A DNA stretch of 64,000 nt, from assembly GCA_039105265.1 (NCBI GenBank), contig JAPFFF010000015.1:620001-684000 (forward strand), written 5' to 3'. The translations under genes and the position numbers were made by a program. This DNA is from Tritrichomonas musculus. Taxonomy: Eukaryota; Parabasalia; Tritrichomonadida; Tritrichomonadidae. Positions 39,783 to 49,760 of the stretch are shown here, piece after piece; position 1 is the stretch's first letter; the number at the start of each line of letters is the position of its first letter. A model generated the notes under the pieces. That model worked only from the letters and a program-made list of their open reading frames with translations, did not search any database and was not told the origin of the DNA.

Positions 39783-40919
39783 TTATCTGACAAATTTTAT
39801 TCTTAATTTTGATCCTTTTCTAAAAAGGATTGATTCATCAAATTCAATATCATAGTCAATCACTTCTTTAGATTGATCAAATGATGATAATTGAATAAAA
39901 TATTCTGTTGGTTGTTCATTTGCTTCTTCTGTAATGATTTTATCTGGAATTAATTCATTTGAAATGGAAAATATAGATTCACCATAAATACCAGTTGGTA
40001 AAGTATAAACTGGATTTAAGTTATTTAATTGAATATTTAAAACTTGAAGAGGAGATGAATAAGATGTAGCATTTAAGCTTACATTCGGTTTAACAAGAAC
40101 AGAAGTATGATCATCTGTTAATTTATAATTTTTAATTGTAAATAAAGCAAACCATTGAGAGTTTGAATATTCATAATTAATAAAACAACAATTGTTAAAA
40201 GAAGTTTGATCAATAGGAATATTAGTATTACTTGGTTGAACTGTATCAAATAATAAATCATCATCAATTTTTATAAAAGATTTTTCTGCAACAGACATAT
40301 CATTGAAAAAATTATATATAGTTTTTTCTTGAGATTTTAAAGGTGAAAGTGTTACTTCAAGAACTTCAGATACAGGAGGAAGAGGAGATGGTGGATATAT
40401 GGCTTTGATTTTACTATTAGGAGAAATTAACATACTCTGATCAAAAGTCCATTCTGGTGATGATGGAGTTAAAGTAATATTATAAACAGCTGCTGGAATT
40501 TGAACTAGAACTTGCAATTGAGAATCTTTCCAAAGAAATCTATTCCTATCTTGAGTAACAACATATGTTTTTTTATATAATGAAATTGGAGAATCATCTT
40601 GTTTATCAAATTCAGAAATATTAATAACAGGAATCGGAAACATTAAAGGAATATCTTTAACTATTTGTAAATTATTCATTATATCAGGAGATATACGAAC
40701 ATATGAATCTTTAGCTATTGATTTATCATCTGGCCATATTAAAGAAGTATTATTAAAATCAAGATCTTGTTGTAATGTTTCTGGATGAGGAATAGGTGAT
40801 GAACGAAATGAAATTTTTGATCCAATAGCCGGTATTATACCATCACAAACCCATTCAGGATGTTGTTCATCTAAAATAATATTAAATGAAGAAGCGGTTA
40901 TATTTCTTACGAAAGACAA
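39783..40919 (-). CDS. beta-rich repeat protein of the virus-like element (I)
   Basis: An open frame of about 378 residues with no known domain. It is built of loosely repeated segments of about 100-120 residues: beta-strand stretches rich in Ile, Val, Asn and Thr, a Lys-Ser or Gly-Ser turn (NSKIKAIYPP, KGSKLRIKF) and a Pro-rich hinge (PPSPLPPVSEV). The same pattern occurs in the next frame upstream, so the two are related in design. Elongated fibre- or spike-like proteins can look like this, but that role is inference. The upstream limit of the frame is approximate. Confidence 0.55.
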   Translation of the reverse strand: MSFVRNITASSFNIILDEQHPEWVCDGIIPAIGSKISFRSSPIPHPETLQQDLDFNNTSLIWPDDKSIAKDSYVRISPDIMNNLQIVKDIPLMFPIPVINISEFDKQDDSPISLYKKTYVVTQDRNRFLWKDSQLQVLVQIPAAVYNITLTPSSPEWTFDQSMLISPNSKIKAIYPPSPLPPVSEVLEVTLSPLKSQEKTIYNFFNDMSVAEKSFIKIDDDLLFDTVQPSNTNIPIDQTSFNNCCFINYEYSNSQWFALFTIKNYKLTDDHTSVLVKPNVSLNATSYSSPLQVLNIQLNNLNPVYTLPTGIYGESIFSISNELIPDKIITEEANEQPTEYFIQLSSFDQSKEVIDYDIEFDESILFRKGSKLRIKFVR

Positions 40920-40956
40920 TCGTGAATTAGGATAAAAATAATAAGGCTTTTGAGTT

Positions 40957-42075
40957 TCATTTTCTGTAAAAAAAATGATAACAAATTAAATTAGGATCTT
41001 CCGGATCTAGATCATAACTTGTAGCTTGATTTAAATTAATAATAGAAGTTAAATTAAAAGGTATAGAGCTTGTTTCTGGATGTACAATTTCTATATCTGT
41101 TAATAAATTTTGATCGATTTGAATTTTTGAATTTTTTGAAATATAAAAATCATCATTAGGAGAGTAAAAATTATTTTCAAAATCTAAAGAAATATTAACA
41201 ACTTCTGGATTTATAGGACCAGGAGGAATAGGTGGATTTTTAACTTTAAATTTAGAACCTTTAATAAAGACTATATTTGTTTCTAAAATTTGTTGATCAG
41301 TTAATTCAATATCACCATAAAATGCTAGAAATTCAATTGGTATAAATGTTTCATTTTGAATACTTTTTATAATTGAAACATGTTCAAATATATTTTTTTG
41401 ATATTTTAAAATATTACTTTGGTTCCAAATAAGGGGATCAGATGGATTAAAATCAAGAATTTTGATTTGCAAAGGGTTAATAACTCCTGGATTTTTACCT
41501 GGATTGGATAAATTTACAAAATTTCGACGTTCTTCCTCTGGAAAACGTATAACTGAACCTTTTTTTATATATAAATCAGAATCAAAAACAAAAGTATCAA
41601 CAAATGATTTGAATGGTAAGGTAATTACTCTAATGACAGGTACCGGAGGTTGAACAGGTGGTAAAGGTATCGGATAATCTCCATTAAATAAAATTTTAAT
41701 AAAAGTATTAGGATTAATAAAAAATTTAAAATTACCAAAATTAATAGTTACAGATGATGAATTATAATCATATGAAAATTGATTACTAGAAATAGTTATA
41801 ATTGATTGTTTATCAAAAATATAATTTGGAACACATGATGATGAAAGACGGATTTCTGAGTTTCTTTTGATTTTTGAATCAATATTAAAATGTATTATAT
41901 TATGGTTAAAATTCAACTCTTCATTTATTAATTTGTAATCTTTATTAGAAGAAATCTCTCCAGTTCTTATAAAATAATTTCTATAAATAGGTATCAAATA
42001 AGAATTTATTTCAAGATCTGGTCCTGGTTGTATTAAATATGATTTATCTAAAGGGTTATTATTACGTTTACGCAT
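40957..42075 (-). CDS. beta-rich repeat protein of the virus-like element (II)
   Basis: An open frame of 372 residues from an ATG at 42075, preceded by TTCATTTTTATATT, a variant of the element's start box. It shows repeated units with the pattern (K/R)GSxI/FK followed by a Pro hinge (PPIPPGPINPEV, PLPPVQPPVPVIRV) and a strand-rich segment (DTFVFDSDLYIKKGSVIRF; NFYSPNDDFYISKNSKIQI). The N-terminus carries a basic patch (MRKRNNNP). It has the same architecture as the neighbouring frame. It is probably a structural protein of the element; function not shown. Confidence 0.55.
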   Translation of the reverse strand: MRKRNNNPLDKSYLIQPGPDLEINSYLIPIYRNYFIRTGEISSNKDYKLINEELNFNHNIIHFNIDSKIKRNSEIRLSSSCVPNYIFDKQSIITISSNQFSYDYNSSSVTINFGNFKFFINPNTFIKILFNGDYPIPLPPVQPPVPVIRVITLPFKSFVDTFVFDSDLYIKKGSVIRFPEEERRNFVNLSNPGKNPGVINPLQIKILDFNPSDPLIWNQSNILKYQKNIFEHVSIIKSIQNETFIPIEFLAFYGDIELTDQQILETNIVFIKGSKFKVKNPPIPPGPINPEVVNISLDFENNFYSPNDDFYISKNSKIQIDQNLLTDIEIVHPETSSIPFNLTSIINLNQATSYDLDPEDPNLICYHFFYRK

Positions 42076-42099
42076 AATATAAAAATGAATTAATGTTTA

Positions 42100-42581
42100 T
42101 TAAATAAAATTAGAATTATATACTACATTAATAAAACCATTAAAAGTATAAGGTGTTAAGTAATCTTTGTTATTTGATGGAAAAATCATGATATATATAG
42201 TTTCATTTGGTTCAAGTTTAAAAACTCCTGGTATATTAAATACAGTTTTATCTTCTTGATTCAATGTTTCTGTAAAATATATTAAATTACTATTATAATA
42301 TGGAAGAAATTTATTTACTGATGAATTTTTAGGAACAAAATCATAATATTCAGACGGGAAAAATGTTGAATATAAATACTTAAATACTACAATATTGAAA
42401 ACAGGAGGTGGTTGATTGGATATCATTAACGGAATTTGATCTAATTCATCATGTGATAAATTATAATTAATTTCTAAATGAAGTTTGGTTATTTTTCTAG
42501 AATATTTCAAAGAATCTATCTTAATATATGATTCTGAATCAGCTCCATATAAAATATCTCCTTTAAAAATTAAAGGAATAT
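42100..42581 (-). pseudogene. outer-element reading frame interrupted by the nested element
   Basis: The reading frame at 42100-42510 (MKYSRKITKLHLEIN from its first ATG) runs up to the edge of the nested insertion. Its last third (PGVFKLEPNETIYIMIF, then FNGFINVVYN) resembles the ending of the capsid-like paralogues further right, so it may belong to the same family. The start box on the far side of the insertion (50222-50243) faces this way. Treated here as a fossil. Confidence 0.55.
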
Positions 42582-42589
42582 TATCATTA
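42582..42589. repeat. 8-bp target-site duplication, left copy
   Basis: TATCATTA directly before the left terminus. The same eight bases follow the right terminus at 50152-50159. Confidence 0.85.
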
Positions 42590-44060
42590 GTAGTGATAGT
42601 GTATCAATAATCGGGGTCAGATAGAATCCACTTAAAACGCCCATAAATGGCCCATTTTTGGGCCCATATTCGGGTTAAAATTCAAAATCCACATATGGGA
42701 CCCATACCGCATACTACCCCAAAACGCCCATAAAACGCCCATATTCGGGCCCATACAAATTCCGAAAATAGGCCGCATATGGACCACCTATAGACCACCT
42801 ATGGACCACCTATAGACCACTTATGGGACCTCTTATGGGACCACTTATGGAACGTTCCGATGGCGACACAGACCGATGGGACAGACCATGACAGACAAAA
42901 ATATTCCATATTTGGGGACTCAGATGAATTTGGGAAAACCTATTTTTATATTTGAATATTGATTTTTTATCGCATCCCAAATGGAAGCCACTCCAAGCTA
43001 CTCCAATGTCTACGAATACATCAACACACTAGTAGCCCTATCGCCAAAGCCTGATGAATTTGCACAATGCAATTTCGCGATATTATGTGACAAGTTCCCA
43101 TTCAACTTGAAGAACTCATAAGCGGGTATATACCCCACAAATCTACACGCAAGGAATCTACCAAATATAAATTTATCCATTAAATTATTTGGATAAGCCA
43201 TATATGGAGCTATTTGGGAAGCTACTTGGAAAGCCATTTTGGGAGACTGCATATGGAGCTACTTGGAAAGCTACTTGGAAAGCCACTTGGGAATCTGCAT
43301 ATGGAGCCACTTGGAAAGCTATTATGGGAGACTATTATGGGAACAGCAAAATTGCTGTCCCGAGGATTTACATAAACTGTCCACTAAATATTGGGTGTAC
43401 GGGATTTCCCGCAAACCACTTAGGAAAGCCACTTAGGAAAGCCACTTGGGAAAGCCACTTGGGAACAACCATCTAGTGTCCCGAGGATTTACATAAACTG
43501 TCCACTAAATATTGGGTGTACGGGAAAAACCGTAGACCACTTGGAAAGCTACTTGGAAAGCTACTTGGAAAGCTACTTGGAAAGCCACTTGGGAACAACC
43601 ATCTAGTGTCCCGAGGATTTACATAAACTGTCCACTAAATATTGGGTGTACGGGAAAAACCGTAGACCACTTGGAAAGCCATTTTGGGAGACTGCATATG
43701 GAGCCACAAATGGAGCCATGTATGGAGACTCTTGGAAAGCCATTTGGTAAGCTATTATGGGAATACGAATATGGAGCTACTTGGAAAGCCACTTGGGAAC
43801 AACCATCTAGTGTCCCGAGGATTTACATAAACTGTCCACTAAATATTGGGTGTACGGGAAAAACCGTAGACCACTTGGAAAGCCATTTTGGGAGACTGCA
43901 TATGGAGCCACAAATGGAGCCATGTATGGAGACTCTTGGAAAGCCATTTGGTAAGCTATTATGGGAATACGAATATGGAGCTACTTGGAAAGCCACTTGG
44001 AAAGCCACTTGGAAAGCCATTTTGGGAATCCGCATATGGAGCCACTTAGAAAATCCCAAA
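42590..44060. repeat. left inverted arm with subterminal repeat patchwork
   Basis: The outer part (42590-43110) contains short direct repeats based on GGACCACCTATA and AACGCCCATA. The inner part (43190-44060) is a mosaic of ACTTGGAAAGC(C/T) units and four copies of a block of about 60 bp that starts CCCGAGGATTTACATAAACT. Long frames that appear here come from the repeat and are not taken as genes. Confidence 0.8.
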
Positions 44061-44142
44061 ATAAGAATTATAAAATATTTTATTTTTGGGTATTATTAGG
44101 TAGATTTCTAGATACGAATCTACTTTTTTTCTCGACTTATAA

Positions 44143-46599
44143 ATGGAAAGCAACGACGCTCTCTTTAAGGAGATTTCCTTAAACAAGACACGAACAGATG
44201 CCACATTTGCTATTAAAGCAATCGGTGGTGGTAAAATAAAGCACGAAACACTGCTATACAACCTTAACCGAGTTATAAACCAAAGCGATATATCGTTTAT
44301 AGATTACACGGATGGTGGGACACAAACGAATAATCCACTGGAACCACTAAACGAGTTATTTAGCGACAATATCGTTGTATATTACCCAATTGACGACACA
44401 TTAATTAAGAACATCGAGAAACTAAAGATTAAGAACCCAGATGATACCAAAGATGCAGACACAGATGACCAAACAATAGATAATAGTGTGTTAAATAAAA
44501 TCGCTAAGGATTTGCTTGGTAGCACCACTGCTACAATAAAGAGGGTTCTAAACCAGCTGGATATCGATATACGCAAACCAGATATTAAACCAATTGGAAT
44601 TAAGAGTGCAGATGGATTTGCTTACAGACCATCTTCGTTCGTCCAACTCCTTAAGGTTAATCTATCTAATGTCTCTATCGACAGCATCTTTAATTTACTA
44701 GGAGACTCCACCAAAATCGAATTTCTGCATGAAAACCTTGTGTATATACACGATATCGACTTTACTCGGGATTACAAAGGCGTATTTAACAAAAGGGATG
44801 TTATTAGGCATTTGGTTGGCGAACACGACTTTGTAAAGCAAGGGGATACAAATCCAGATGACAACCCAGTTATTATAAATAATTCCCAACTCGTATCCAA
44901 TAATTGTCTAACGTTTATAAGCTCCTCTACAACTGGAACCATTAGATACAAATTCTATAACAAGTTTGTGCAATCGATGGAATCCCCGAGTGTCCGCAAT
45001 AAAATTGGTTCCCATATTAACGATTGGATTAACAACCCAGAACCGATATTACGCAAGGCGATCGAGAACTCGTTGGAAACCGGCATTTTAAGATTGGAGT
45101 TTACGATGTATCTCTATAAGAACACAACTGGAACCCTAGATAGAGATGTGGTTTACGCAAATATGGAGTACCTCGAGAATTTAATGCCACCGAATCTAAT
45201 ATATTTTAATTCTATCGAGAACCAATTTAATTTGCTGTGCAAAAATATATTATATAATGTTTGTATTGTGGATTTAGAATTGGACCTAGCGTTTGTGGCG
45301 TTATACCATAATAAGTTGACGGGTAAAGTTAATGGGTTCTATATCGAAAAAATTAATGCAACCAAATTATCGAATGCACTCCGCTGGTACTGCTCGAATA
45401 AGCCCATTACTGTAGTATTAATGCAAATCGATCCACATAACGACGAAGTAAATATACAACAGGATAGCTATCTACGAATAAACACAGCAAGCGAACCTCT
45501 ATATACATACATCCATAAGGGTTGCGAGAAACTAAAAGCTGTGCAAACAAAGGATAACATTAATAAACCTGCCGATGTTGGATTAACCCCAAATAATGTA
45601 TTTAATTTAGTATTCCCAACATCCACAGCATCGCTATTAAAATCGAGTACTCGAGAGAAAATAATGTTTAAAATGCTGGAATTGGAATTACTAAATTATC
45701 CAAACGAGACACTAACTATTCGATCCATTAACCGAGATATTAAGGAGGAAACCGAGGAGAATGCTTTTAAGGAACACTACGAACAGCAGATTAACAATAT
45801 AAAGTCTAAGAACGAGGTTATAGAAGCCCAAATCGAGGAGTGCGCCCATAAGGAGATGGTTCGAGATATGCTTTACAAGGTCCTTTCCAACATTAGAGCA
45901 TACACGCACAGGTTCTTGGATTTAAAGGATGGGACCGAAATAAATGTGTATGGGTTTAAAGAAACTAGAACCCGATATGGCAAGACATATTTGCTCGCAT
46001 GTTCGTTAAATGTAATGCACGATGTATATGGAAATTTAATAGAATACATGGTACCCCAAACCATATTACAATTGTATTGGTGTCCTTCGAATATTGCGCA
46101 TTACATAGACAAGATATTAGCCAATAAGGGATTTAAGCAACTGGATATTAAACGAATAACAGCATATGGGAGCTTAACTGGAATCCCAATAATGCAATTA
46201 ATTAAGGAGGGCTCGTTTACAAACGCATCTAAAAATTTATGTGCCAAGATGGTTGTAAAGGAATGCAAAAATAACGAAACAGAGGATATTACAGGATATC
46301 GCGACAATATTATGCAAGAGGTGGATGCAAATATAAAGCAATGCAGGAAGATAGACGAGTCTGTTAAATTAGGAGATATAATTAAGGTAACTGGGTACAA
46401 ACTCCTTAAGAGCTCGCTATTAATACGCTGTTCTATTAATGGTGGAGACCCCAAGGATTATATAGCCACATATTGGCTTAAGGAGATAATCCTGGACAAA
46501 CTAAAATATACCAAAATAACCAATTGTATAGAAGCTGTTGTTGGACCCACTAAGACCAGTCCGCAAAAACAGAAATGCTATATTTATGTGGTTAGCTAA
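44143..46599 (+). CDS. 818-residue protein of the inner element, family not recognised
   Basis: This is the largest gene of the inner element and the natural candidate for its replication or transposition protein. The frame is intact from ATGG at 44143, preceded by a T run and TCTCGACTTATAA. A middle block (about 265-420) is well structured: KFYNKFVQSMESPSVRNKIG, ILRLEFTMYLYK and CIVDLELDLAFVALYHNKLTGKVNGFY. A charged coiled coil follows (about 535-585, TEENAFKEHYEQQINNIKSK), then a beta-rich C-terminal third. I see no P-loop, no HUH pair, no DDE triad and no zinc-finger pattern that I can place with confidence. Function unknown. Confidence 0.75.
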   Translation: MESNDALFKEISLNKTRTDATFAIKAIGGGKIKHETLLYNLNRVINQSDISFIDYTDGGTQTNNPLEPLNELFSDNIVVYYPIDDTLIKNIEKLKIKNPDDTKDADTDDQTIDNSVLNKIAKDLLGSTTATIKRVLNQLDIDIRKPDIKPIGIKSADGFAYRPSSFVQLLKVNLSNVSIDSIFNLLGDSTKIEFLHENLVYIHDIDFTRDYKGVFNKRDVIRHLVGEHDFVKQGDTNPDDNPVIINNSQLVSNNCLTFISSSTTGTIRYKFYNKFVQSMESPSVRNKIGSHINDWINNPEPILRKAIENSLETGILRLEFTMYLYKNTTGTLDRDVVYANMEYLENLMPPNLIYFNSIENQFNLLCKNILYNVCIVDLELDLAFVALYHNKLTGKVNGFYIEKINATKLSNALRWYCSNKPITVVLMQIDPHNDEVNIQQDSYLRINTASEPLYTYIHKGCEKLKAVQTKDNINKPADVGLTPNNVFNLVFPTSTASLLKSSTREKIMFKMLELELLNYPNETLTIRSINRDIKEETEENAFKEHYEQQINNIKSKNEVIEAQIEECAHKEMVRDMLYKVLSNIRAYTHRFLDLKDGTEINVYGFKETRTRYGKTYLLACSLNVMHDVYGNLIEYMVPQTILQLYWCPSNIAHYIDKILANKGFKQLDIKRITAYGSLTGIPIMQLIKEGSFTNASKNLCAKMVVKECKNNETEDITGYRDNIMQEVDANIKQCRKIDESVKLGDIIKVTGYKLLKSSLLIRCSINGGDPKDYIATYWLKEIILDKLKYTKITNCIEAVVGPTKTSPQKQKCYIYVVS

Positions 46600-46612
46600 A
46601 AATAATTTATTT

Positions 46613-46873
46613 TTATTCTCCATCCAGGACTGTCGATACGGACATGCAATATAGGATGTCGTCGTTGTCTCGTCTATCGAAGAATAAGGTGCGATACTTC
46701 TTAATAAACATGCCAGGGAATGTAAAACAATATTTTCCTTTAATAGTCGAATATTTATATACCGTCCCATATGGAGCTTTAATTAGAACATAGTTGTTGT
46801 AATCCTGGATGGTGCATCCATTAAAAGTAAATGTTTCTGCTGGTGTTGCATTGCCATTATCTTTGGAAAACAT
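46613..46873 (-). CDS. 86-residue protein of the inner element
   Basis: A small frame convergent with the 818-residue gene (14 bases apart), starting behind ATTTTTTATCTCCACATAA on its own strand, which resembles the upstream regions of the other inner-element genes. It is beta-rich with many aromatic residues (YNNYVLIKAPYGTVYKY, YCFTFPGMFIKKYRTLFF). A small single-domain protein of unknown function. Confidence 0.55.
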   Translation of the reverse strand: MFSKDNGNATPAETFTFNGCTIQDYNNYVLIKAPYGTVYKYSTIKGKYCFTFPGMFIKKYRTLFFDRRDNDDILYCMSVSTVLDGE

Positions 46874-47036
46874 TTATGTGGAGATAAAAAATAATATTTA
46901 TGTATGTTCGAAAATATATATTTTTATTTCTAAACACATGCATTTGTATATAAACATATTGTTACTAGCTATTTCTAGAGCCATTACGTTACCATAATAT
47001 TATTACTATATAATATATTTTATTTGCAATTAAAGG

Positions 47037-47630
47037 ATGGATTTCGAAACATATATTGCTAGATACAATAGATTCGATAGAAGTGGAGTCCGAGATTATA
47101 TTAAAGATGTAATCCAAAAGGATAACCATATAATGTTCTACAACAAGGACTTTAAAGAATGGATGGTCCAGGATCGACAAACCGGATGTCGTAAATATTT
47201 GGTAATTATTTTACCGCACGACGATCGCTCGCGAAATACAGAATTCCTATTGGGTATCTTCCCACACCCAACACCATTATTAAAAGCATTGTACGATATA
47301 GAACATACCGAACTTAATAAAGCGTGGGATCTAGAAAATAGGTTTATGTACATCGCGGATTGGCAACATTATCTACATATGGTAGAAATGGATGTCTACA
47401 GTAAGCAGATAACCGAGATTTTACTGCATAGGGTTTTATGTCCAAGATTGCCACAGAATATAATCGATAACACATTAGCTCTGCAGCAATCGGTACTGGA
47501 TTACATCGAGAAGAATAAAACCAAAAATTGCGACGAGGATGGAATCGAGCTAGATTCCATAAGAGCAAGACTGTACGAAATCGTAAAAAATATTTGCTCG
47601 CTAACGCACTATATTATCGTCACCGACTAA
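47037..47630 (+). CDS. 197-residue protein of the inner element
   Basis: Starts with ATGG behind TTTTATTTGCAATTAAAGG. The first half is mixed alpha/beta with many Asp and Arg (DRSGVRDYIKDVIQKDN; KYLVIILPHDDRSRN). The second half is helical (WDLENRFMYIADWQHYLHMVEMDVYS). The C-terminus ends in hydrophobic YIIVTD. No family is recognised. It lies between the large gene and the repeat-bearing small gene, all reading the same way. Confidence 0.6.
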   Translation: MDFETYIARYNRFDRSGVRDYIKDVIQKDNHIMFYNKDFKEWMVQDRQTGCRKYLVIILPHDDRSRNTEFLLGIFPHPTPLLKALYDIEHTELNKAWDLENRFMYIADWQHYLHMVEMDVYSKQITEILLHRVLCPRLPQNIIDNTLALQQSVLDYIEKNKTKNCDEDGIELDSIRARLYEIVKNICSLTHYIIVTD

Positions 47631-47681
47631 TAAATTTATTTTTATATTAGCATTATATAATATCTTTTTATTGCAGAATAA

Positions 47682-48233
47682 ATGGATACCAAATATACAG
47701 ACTCGAAGAGGTTGGATACCAAATATACAGACTCGAAAAGGTTGGATACCAAATATACAGACTCGAAGAGGCTGGATACCAAATACACAGACTCGAAGAG
47801 GCTGGATACCGAGCCATCTACGGATAACACAGAGGAGGAAGATATGGATGTACCACAAATGGATGTACGACCAAGGGAATCCAACAATACTCCCAACAAT
47901 ACTAAAGAATATAAAAACAATTGGAGTGCCAAAAGGAGAGAGCACTGGAATGCATATATGCGAAACTATAATGCCAAAAAGAAGCAGCAGCATATAGAAC
48001 AACTAGGCAAGATTACAATCGAATACCACAATTCGATTAAATCTTACGACAAAACCGATGTAATCCAGATACTATACGACACTATTAATATATACGGCAC
48101 GATTTTGGATATCTATATAGACCATTTACCGAGAGATGCGGCAGATAAGATTCGCGCGACTTACAGTAAAAACAATATTGTCGAATCCATAAATATATTG
48201 CAAAAATATATTAAGTATTTGCTGCAAAAATAA
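47682..48233 (+). CDS. 183-residue protein with 10-residue N-terminal repeats
   Basis: Starts with ATGG behind TTTTTATTGCAGAATAA, about 50 bases after the preceding gene. Residues 2-42 are four near-exact copies of DTKYTDSKRL, encoded by a 30-bp tandem repeat. An acidic stretch (TEEEDMDVPQMD) follows, then a basic helix (WSAKRREHWNAYMRNYNAKKKQQ) that could bind DNA, then a helical C-terminus. The basic helix suggests a nucleic-acid role; that is inference. Confidence 0.6.
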   Translation: MDTKYTDSKRLDTKYTDSKRLDTKYTDSKRLDTKYTDSKRLDTEPSTDNTEEEDMDVPQMDVRPRESNNTPNNTKEYKNNWSAKRREHWNAYMRNYNAKKKQQHIEQLGKITIEYHNSIKSYDKTDVIQILYDTINIYGTILDIYIDHLPRDAADKIRATYSKNNIVESINILQKYIKYLLQK

Positions 48234-48741
48234 GATCCCTAGTACAATTATTTTTGGCTTTCCCAAGTGTCTCCATATAGCTCCATTTGTGGATCCATAC
48301 ATGGCTCCATTTGTGGCTCCATATGCAGTCTCCCAAAATGGCTTTCCAAGTGGTCTACGGTTTTTCCCGTACACCCAATATTTAGTGGACAGTTTATGTA
48401 AATCCTCGGGACACTAGATGGTTGTTCCCAAGTGGCTTTCCAAGTAGCTCCATATTCGTATTCCCATAATAGCTTACCAAATGGCTTTCCAAGAGTCTCC
48501 ATACATGGCTCCATTTGTGGCTCCATATGCAGTCTCCCAAAATGGCTTTCCAAGTGGTCTGCGGTTTTTCCCGTACACCCAATATTTAGTGGACAGTTTA
48601 TGTAAATCCTCGGGACACTAGATGGTTGTTCCCAAGTGGCTTTCCAAGTAGCTTTCCAAGTAGCTCCATATGCAGTCTCCCAAAATGGCTTTCCAAGTAG
48701 CTTCCCAAATAGCTCCATATATGGCTTATCCAAATAATTTA

Positions 48742-49287
48742 ATGGATAAATTTATATTTGGTAGATTCCTTGCGTGTAGATTTGTGGGGTATATACCCGC
48801 TTATGAACGGTATTTGAAGGAGCTTGATCTATGGAAGGAGCTGTATAACAAATATAGCTCAGTTGGGAAGACATCTATCGACGAGTCCAAGCTGCAGCAG
48901 ATGTTTGAGTTCCTCCATATCAACAAACTCGGGAAACCCAATGTACCACTCAACACCATAATCCTGTGCGAGGACTTCATTAAGAGCAAGCTGTTGAAAT
49001 CAGCATACTTCACAAACTATATCACCCAGTTGCGTCATAAGAACTCAATCGTATACATCAATATCCAGTTCTTCAAGGGGGTGCCAACCGATTACAAAAA
49101 TAACTGCACATCATTCTTCATATTCAATGGGTTCTCGCGACAGAAACTCAATTACATATATCAGCAGGTGAGCATACCTTGTGAGTTCGAGGAGTTGTGG
49201 CAAAAATATAGGACCTTATCTGGACATGATTTCATATTGGTGAACACAGTTGAACATGATATGCAAGTGGTGTACTCAAAGGTTTAG
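48742..49287 (+). CDS. 181-residue protein in the right arm
   Basis: I start at the ATGG at 48742 (MDKFIFGRFLACRFVG), because an upstream in-frame ATG at 48670 would add residues read from the short-repeat mosaic. The protein is mixed alpha/beta with many aromatic and Lys residues (YERYLKELDLWKELYNKYSS; NNCTSFFIFNGFSRQKLNYIY). Its end overlaps the end of the convergent gene by four bases. Family unknown. The first 20 codons are within the shared arm. Confidence 0.6.
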   Translation: MDKFIFGRFLACRFVGYIPAYERYLKELDLWKELYNKYSSVGKTSIDESKLQQMFEFLHINKLGKPNVPLNTIILCEDFIKSKLLKSAYFTNYITQLRHKNSIVYINIQFFKGVPTDYKNNCTSFFIFNGFSRQKLNYIYQQVSIPCEFEELWQKYRTLSGHDFILVNTVEHDMQVVYSKV

Positions 49288-49760
49288 GCAAAATCTGGGT
49301 CAGCATCCAATACCAAATCCTGATGCTTGCCGATGAATACATCAGGTTCTGCAATATCGTATTTTTCACGTAATTTGGCGATGAGATCCTTGGTATTTAT
49401 ATTGGTTCTCTCAATCGAGTAGTTGTAATACGGGCATTCCTTGTATTCGTGCTTTTCGGTATTCCCATTTACGAAGAACTCCTGCATGTTGACACTCAAT
49501 TTGCGTCTACTATTGGATGTCAATTTGACAAATTCAAGGTTCTCCTTGAGCTTATTAGGGTAGAATCTAATGGTTTCAGTACCATTCTGGAGTGATACAT
49601 ATAGGACCCTCGCGAGGTACAATGAGTTCTTCAAGTTGAATGGGAACTTGTCACATAATATCGCGAAATTGCATTGTGCAAATTCATCAGGCTTTGGCGA
49701 TAGGGCTACTAGTGTGTTGATGTATTCGTAGACATTGGAGTAGCTTGGAGTGGCTTCCAT
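49284..49760 (-). CDS. 158-residue protein in the right arm
   Basis: Starts with ATGG behind GATTTTTTATCGCATCCCAA, the same style of upstream region as the other inner-element genes. The first 45 codons lie in the shared arm, so the left arm repeats the gene start (near 42981). The sequence is mixed, with SPKPDEFAQCNFAILCDKF, a basic middle (NSRRKLSVNMQEFF) and an acidic end (LDADPDFA). No family is recognised. Confidence 0.6.
   Translation of the reverse strand: MEATPSYSNVYEYINTLVALSPKPDEFAQCNFAILCDKFPFNLKNSLYLARVLYVSLQNGTETIRFYPNKLKENLEFVKLTSNSRRKLSVNMQEFFVNGNTEKHEYKECPYYNYSIERTNINTKDLIAKLREKYDIAEPDVFIGKHQDLVLDADPDFA

Noticed and set aside
43189-44099. Frames of 65-142 residues with ATWKATWKA-like repeats in the left arm of the inner element
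   Set aside because: They arise from the ACTTGGAAAGC short-repeat mosaic, occur in several frames and on both strands, and lack the upstream block of the real genes.
47682-47810. CRISPR-like array
   Set aside because: The 30-bp repeats are contiguous without spacers and encode a protein repeat.
48248-48733. A 161-residue minus frame in the right arm of the inner element
   Set aside because: Same repeat-derived translation as in the left arm.
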